Assembly: GCF_018263925.1 (NCBI RefSeq)
Contig: NZ_JAEVHF010000002.1
Coordinates: 310,001 to 374,000, forward strand
From: Kistimonas asteriae
GTDB taxonomy: Bacteria > Pseudomonadota > Gammaproteobacteria > Pseudomonadales > Endozoicomonadaceae
Direction of reading: 5' to 3'
DNA length: 64,000 nucleotides
The position numbers and the translations under genes are program-made. Under the pieces are notes generated by a model, which saw only the letters and a program-made list of their open reading frames with translations, ran no database searches and had not been told where the DNA came from. Shown here piece after piece: positions 61,004 to 64,000 of the stretch. The number at the start of each line of letters is the position of its first letter. The first letter of the stretch is position 1.

Positions 61004-62587
61004 TCAAAACCCAAGGGGAATCCCCAGCTCAAAAAACAGGATAAGCAGCAGAGTCCAGATGGTCAGGAAACAGATTGAATAGGGCAGCATCAGGCCGATG
61101 AGATCCCCCATGCTGAATTCCGGTGAATATTTACGAATGAAGGCAAGAATAACCCCTGCATAGGTCATCATGGGGGTAATGATGTTGGTGGACGAATCAG
61201 CGACCCGAAAGGCGGCTGCGACAATATCCGGGGTCATTTGGTTATTTACCTGGTACAGCATGGGCACAAAGATCGGGCCAAGCAGCATCCATTTGGAGGT
61301 CAGCCCTCCCACGAAAATATTGATAAAGGCCGTCGTGATGATGAAGCCGATGATCAATAGCACCGGAAAGGACTGCAAGCCCAGCGAATTCAGCAGGCTG
61401 GCGCCGAGCCAGGTAATCCATGTACCCATGCCCGAATAGCTGAGCAGCGAGAGAAAGTTATAGCAGAAGAACGTCAGCACCAGGATATAGCCCATGGCAT
61501 CCATCTGTTTGACCATGGCCTGGACGACATTGGCCACAGAGTGGAATTTGCCGGAGGCGGTGCCAAACACAATACCGGTAATGGTAAAAACCAGCGTAAT
61601 CAGCAGAATCACATTATCCAGGTAGGGGACGATGCGGTTTCCGGACGCATCGGTATAAGGGGCAAGGGGATAAAGCGCCAACCAGGCAATAAACGCCAGT
61701 GCACCGACCAGCCCGAAAAATGAGGCTTTGAGGCCACGTTCTTCACCATCGCTGAGGTTGAAATTATCGATTTTGAGATCGTCTGGTAACGACCAGGGGG
61801 TGTCTTTCAGTTTCGGAGCCACGAAGCGCGCCGTGACGATCGCACCGGCCACCGACAACACACCGGTTGATACCAGAATGAAATAGTAATGCATGGTGGC
61901 AGGCGTCAGCGGCTGACCATCGTGGCGTGCGAACGGGACATTCTGGGCCTGGGCGAAAATGCGGGCATTGGCACCGATAATGACGTCAATGGGCGTGGCT
62001 GGTATCAGGTTGGCACTGAAACCCGCAGACACGCCGGCAAAGGCCGCCGCCATCCCGATAATGGGGTTTTTGCCGAGCCCGGCATAGAGTAATCCGGCCA
62101 AAGGAATAAGCACCAGGTAGCCTGCATCGGTGGCAATGCTGCTCATGATGCCAAAGAAAACCAGCAGCAGCGGCAGCCACTTTTCACTGATATGCAGGCC
62201 GGATTTTTTAATCAGAGCGGTTAATAATCCCGATTTTTCGGCGATGCCGACGCCCATCATAACGATCAGGATAACGCCGAGAATGCCATGGCCGAAGGTC
62301 AGCCAGTTCTGCAGAAGCGCGTGATCAAAAATCCAGCGAATGTTATCTAATTCCAGCATGTTCCGAATGCTGTGGATGGTGTCACTTCCGGTGATGCTGG
62401 GGGTACTGAACTGTCGTCCGGCCAGTGAAACAGACGCCAGCAGGCAGAGCACATACAAACCCAGGAAAATAATGACAGGGTCGGGAATCTTCTTGCCAAT
62501 ACGCTCCAGCAGGGAAAGAGAGGACGCGCGGATCATCGGCTGATGGTGGGGGGAACCCCTTCCAGAATCGGACGGTGTGGTTGGCAT
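61004..62587 (-). CDS. AbgT family transporter
   Basis: A 527-residue inner-membrane protein with about eleven to thirteen helices. AbgT family landmarks are IPDPVIIFLGLYVLCLLAS, MMGVGIAEKSGLLTALIKK, FSANLIPATPIDVIIG and the C-terminal SSTNIITPMMTYAGVILAF. E. coli AbgT imports p-aminobenzoyl-glutamate; homologues such as MtrF export sulfonamides or folate precursors using proton motive force. The substrate here is unknown. It precedes the acyl-CoA reductase by about 150 bases on the same strand; no abgA/abgB hydrolase genes are near. Confidence 0.92.
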   Translation of the reverse strand: MPTTPSDSGRGSPHHQPMIRASSLSLLERIGKKIPDPVIIFLGLYVLCLLASVSLAGRQFSTPSITGSDTIHSIRNMLELDNIRWIFDHALLQNWLTFGHGILGVILIVMMGVGIAEKSGLLTALIKKSGLHISEKWLPLLLVFFGIMSSIATDAGYLVLIPLAGLLYAGLGKNPIIGMAAAFAGVSAGFSANLIPATPIDVIIGANARIFAQAQNVPFARHDGQPLTPATMHYYFILVSTGVLSVAGAIVTARFVAPKLKDTPWSLPDDLKIDNFNLSDGEERGLKASFFGLVGALAFIAWLALYPLAPYTDASGNRIVPYLDNVILLITLVFTITGIVFGTASGKFHSVANVVQAMVKQMDAMGYILVLTFFCYNFLSLLSYSGMGTWITWLGASLLNSLGLQSFPVLLIIGFIITTAFINIFVGGLTSKWMLLGPIFVPMLYQVNNQMTPDIVAAAFRVADSSTNIITPMMTYAGVILAFIRKYSPEFSMGDLIGLMLPYSICFLTIWTLLLILFFELGIPLGF

Positions 62588-62750
62588 AGGGCACGTCTCT
62601 AAGCACTGCCAGGCGAGAGCCGGTAAGCTTCGCCATGGTGTGACTAGCCAGTTTGCTTCGGTGCCTGCAGCCTAGATGATGATCCGTAAAGCCCGCAAGT
62701 TTATGCGGTTTCTTCTTGGTGGGTGTAGGGTGTGATTGTGAAAGTGCACT

Positions 62751-62775
62751 GGCCGCTGATGGATGGTCAGCGGCC
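62751..62775 (-). terminator. Hairpin after hslR, possible terminator
   Basis: GGCCGCTGA (62751-62759) pairs perfectly with TCAGCGGCC (62767-62775). It lies 20 bases past the hslR stop on the minus strand, but the following bases (AGTGCACTTTC) give no strong T-run. Confidence 0.5.
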
Positions 62776-62794
62776 TGGATGCGGTGAATCGGTG

Positions 62795-63202
62795 CTACTC
62801 GGTCAGGTTTTGCTGACGCAGTTTTTCCAGATCCCTGCGTTGCTTTTTGTCCGGTCGCTTTTCAGGGAAGGGTGTGCTGCCCCGCAGCGCTTTGCGCTGT
62901 GCGGCGCCTTCTTCCCGCAGACGAATGCTTTCCGGTGTTTCTTCGTACAGTTGCTGCGCCTCTGTCGCTGTACGACGGACATCCGACAACGCACGAATGA
63001 TCACCGTTTTTGCATCCCAGCCCTGGCGAAGCTTGATTTCATCGCCCAGCCGGGGTTCCCGCCCCGGTTTGGCGCGGCAGCCATTAACGTGCACTTTTCC
63101 GCCTTCGATGGCCTGCTTGGCAAGGCTGCGGGTTTTATAGAAACGGGCAGCCCACAGCCATTTATCAAGCCGCATTTTTGCTGTTGAATCGTTGTTTTTC
63201 AT
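62795..63202 (-). CDS. hslR: Ribosome-associated heat shock protein Hsp15
   Basis: Hsp15 is an S4-domain protein that binds 50S subunits still carrying nascent-chain tRNA and helps free blocked ribosomes. The 135-residue protein matches E. coli Hsp15 closely: RLDKWLWAARFYKTRSLAKQ, IEGGKVHVNGCRAKPGREP and a basic tail ending PDKKQRRDLEKLRQQN. It lies 18 bases after yrfG on the same strand, the conserved yrfG-hslR order of E. coli, where hslO follows; here hslO is 6 kb away. Confidence 0.95.
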   Translation of the reverse strand: MKNNDSTAKMRLDKWLWAARFYKTRSLAKQAIEGGKVHVNGCRAKPGREPRLGDEIKLRQGWDAKTVIIRALSDVRRTATEAQQLYEETPESIRLREEGAAQRKALRGSTPFPEKRPDKKQRRDLEKLRQQNLTE

Positions 63203-63220
63203 AAGTCCTGCTGGTTGGAA

Positions 63221-63877
63221 TCAGAGAACGGGTAATAGTTCCGTAAACTGGTCGATAGCGGGAAATTCCTCGGTATCTTTTGCCGTTTTTTTGCTGTCTG
63301 GGTGTTTTATGGCCAGCAGCTCACGGATGCCATACTCACGGGCAGACCGGAGTATAGGAATACTGTCGTCGACGAACAGGGTGCGTTCCCGGTTAAAGGG
63401 TTCATTGGCCTGTAACGCCTCCCAAAAGCGTTGATCTTCCTTGGGGTAACCGAAAGTGTGGGACGTAATCAGGCGGTCAAAATAGTGCGCCAGTGAGATG
63501 CGTTCCATTTTCAGGGACAGACTGTCCTGGTGGGCGTTAGTGATCAGGACAATATGCTTACCGGCGGCTTTCAGAGCGCTGAGCAATTCGTCCACATGGG
63601 GGCGCAGGCTGATGAGATGCGCCAGCTCCTGTTTCAATACCGCGGTTTCCAGGCCCAGGGTTTTATCCCAGAAATCCAGGCAGTACCAGTTCAGGGTGCC
63701 CATGGTTTGCTGCATCCAGACATCCACTTCGGCACAGGATTTTTCCATGGAGATGCCGTGCTTTTCGGCATATTTCGCTGGAATGTACTGCAGCCAGAAG
63801 TAGTTGTCGAAGTGTAGATCAAGCAGGGTACCGTCCATGTCAAACAGGACGGTGTCGATGGTTTTCCAGTCAATCAT
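63221..63877 (-). CDS. yrfG: GMP/IMP nucleotidase, HAD family
   Basis: YrfG is a HAD-type 5'-nucleotidase acting on GMP and IMP in E. coli. The 218-residue protein has HAD motif I VLFDMDGTLLDLHFDNYFW, motif II IVLITNAHQDS, the motif III Lys in FGYPKEDQRFW and motif IV LFVDDSIPILRSA. The start at ATG 63877 places the catalytic Asp at about residue 13. It is the first gene of a yrfG-hslR unit, divergent from nudE with about 64 bases between. Confidence 0.93.
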   Translation of the reverse strand: MIDWKTIDTVLFDMDGTLLDLHFDNYFWLQYIPAKYAEKHGISMEKSCAEVDVWMQQTMGTLNWYCLDFWDKTLGLETAVLKQELAHLISLRPHVDELLSALKAAGKHIVLITNAHQDSLSLKMERISLAHYFDRLITSHTFGYPKEDQRFWEALQANEPFNRERTLFVDDSIPILRSAREYGIRELLAIKHPDSKKTAKDTEEFPAIDQFTELLPVL

Positions 63878-63908
63878 GATATTTGCACATTGTTGTATAG
63901 CTACGTCG

Positions 63909-63914
63909 TATAAT
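63909..63914 (+). promoter_or_regulatory. Probable -10 element of the nudE promoter
   Basis: A perfect TATAAT lies 28 bases before the nudE start. TTGCAC at 63883-63888 is the best -35 candidate but the spacer is 20 bases, longer than ideal. Confidence 0.45.
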
Positions 63915-63941
63915 GGAGTTTCATGCGCCCGGGTGGAACCG

Positions 63942-64000
63942 ATGATGAAGAAAAAACCGGAAATTCTCGAGACCCAGGAAGTCGCCCGCTCGGCACTGTT
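63942..64000 (+). CDS. nudE: ADP compounds hydrolase NudE (5' end only)
   Basis: Only the first 19 codons are in the window. ATG 63942 (or the next ATG at 63945) follows a GGTGGA ribosome site. The visible KKKPEILETQEVARSAL matches the E. coli NudE start, where KPTILNVETVARSRLF is found. The divergent yrfG-hslR unit next door is the usual E. coli neighbour (nudE-yrfF-yrfG-hslR), which supports the call. NudE is a Nudix hydrolase of ADP-ribose, AP3A and NADH; its Nudix box lies beyond the window. Confidence 0.75.
   Translation, partial: MMKKKPEILETQEVARSAL

Overview
The window is chromosomal DNA from a gammaproteobacterium of the Pseudomonas/Oceanospirillales type. Two stretches keep the gene order I recall from Pseudomonas aeruginosa. 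The first is carbamoyltransferase - LPS kinases - waaG - waaC - waaF - ilvE - glnE - aceE - aceF (21.9-39.2 kb). The second is argH - algZ - algR - hemC - hemD - hemX - hemY (12.8-20.8 kb), with rsd/algQ, an AlgP-like protein, a TIGR02444 protein and an ABC-F ATPase at 39.9-45.5 kb. Base composition looks moderate, the two orphan genes at 1.2-2.1 and 11.5-12.8 kb are clearly richer in A+T, and hairpin-rich repeats lie between genes. This would fit a host-associated Oceanospirillales member such as an Endozoicomonas relative. That placement is inference; no rRNA or marker phylogeny is available here.

Layout. 0-3.8 kb: the 3' end of a large repeat protein with a calcium-loop motif, an unrecognised AT-rich gene, and a TolC-family outer membrane channel. 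3.8-6.05 kb: a small conserved protein, then a minus-strand operon of an NMN/NaMN adenylyltransferase-like protein, an ADP-ribose pyrophosphatase and a lipoprotein, which suggests NAD turnover. 6.05-6.39 kb: a candidate small RNA ending in a strong terminator with a C/U-rich loop. 6.4-11.1 kb: a GIDE-LemA fusion membrane protein, a DUF1329 protein, a palindromic repeat element and trmB. 11.45-12.76 kb: a second unrecognised AT-rich gene. 12.8-20.8 kb: the heme genes, the AlgZ/AlgR two-component system and divergent argH.

20.9-30.2 kb: galU, a NodU-type carbamoyltransferase and a tightly overlapping LPS inner-core operon (waaF, waaC, waaG, waaP and two more kinase-like genes, one with two kinase domains). 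30.4-39.3 kb: ilvE, glnE and divergent aceEF, whose upstream region carries two palindromes resembling HexR operators. 39.3-39.5 kb: an unlisted 43-residue membrane protein under a perfect, correctly spaced FNR/Anr-type promoter. 39.9-45.5 kb: rsd, an FKBP-type prolyl isomerase, a histone-H1-like Lys/Ala repeat protein, a TIGR02444 protein and YheS. 45.6-50.9 kb: brnQ behind a structured leader or repeat, zapB, a small ORF, nfo and a dsbB-lrgA-lrgB operon. 51-58.7 kb: gshA, a thioesterase, tex, hslO, an exported Pro-rich protein and a lipoprotein hydrolase. 58.8-64 kb: a Marinobacter-type fatty acyl-CoA reductase, an AbgT transporter, hslR, yrfG and the start of divergent nudE.

Most of the window is core housekeeping: envelope sugar assembly (GalU, Waa proteins), heme, glutathione, pyruvate oxidation, nitrogen control (GlnE) and stress chaperones (Hsp15, Hsp33). 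The less ordinary parts are the LPS kinase set, the fatty acyl-CoA reductase, the putative sRNA, the FNR-driven small protein, the repeat-built AlgP protein and the AT-rich orphan genes. I see no tRNA, rRNA, CRISPR array or intact insertion sequence.
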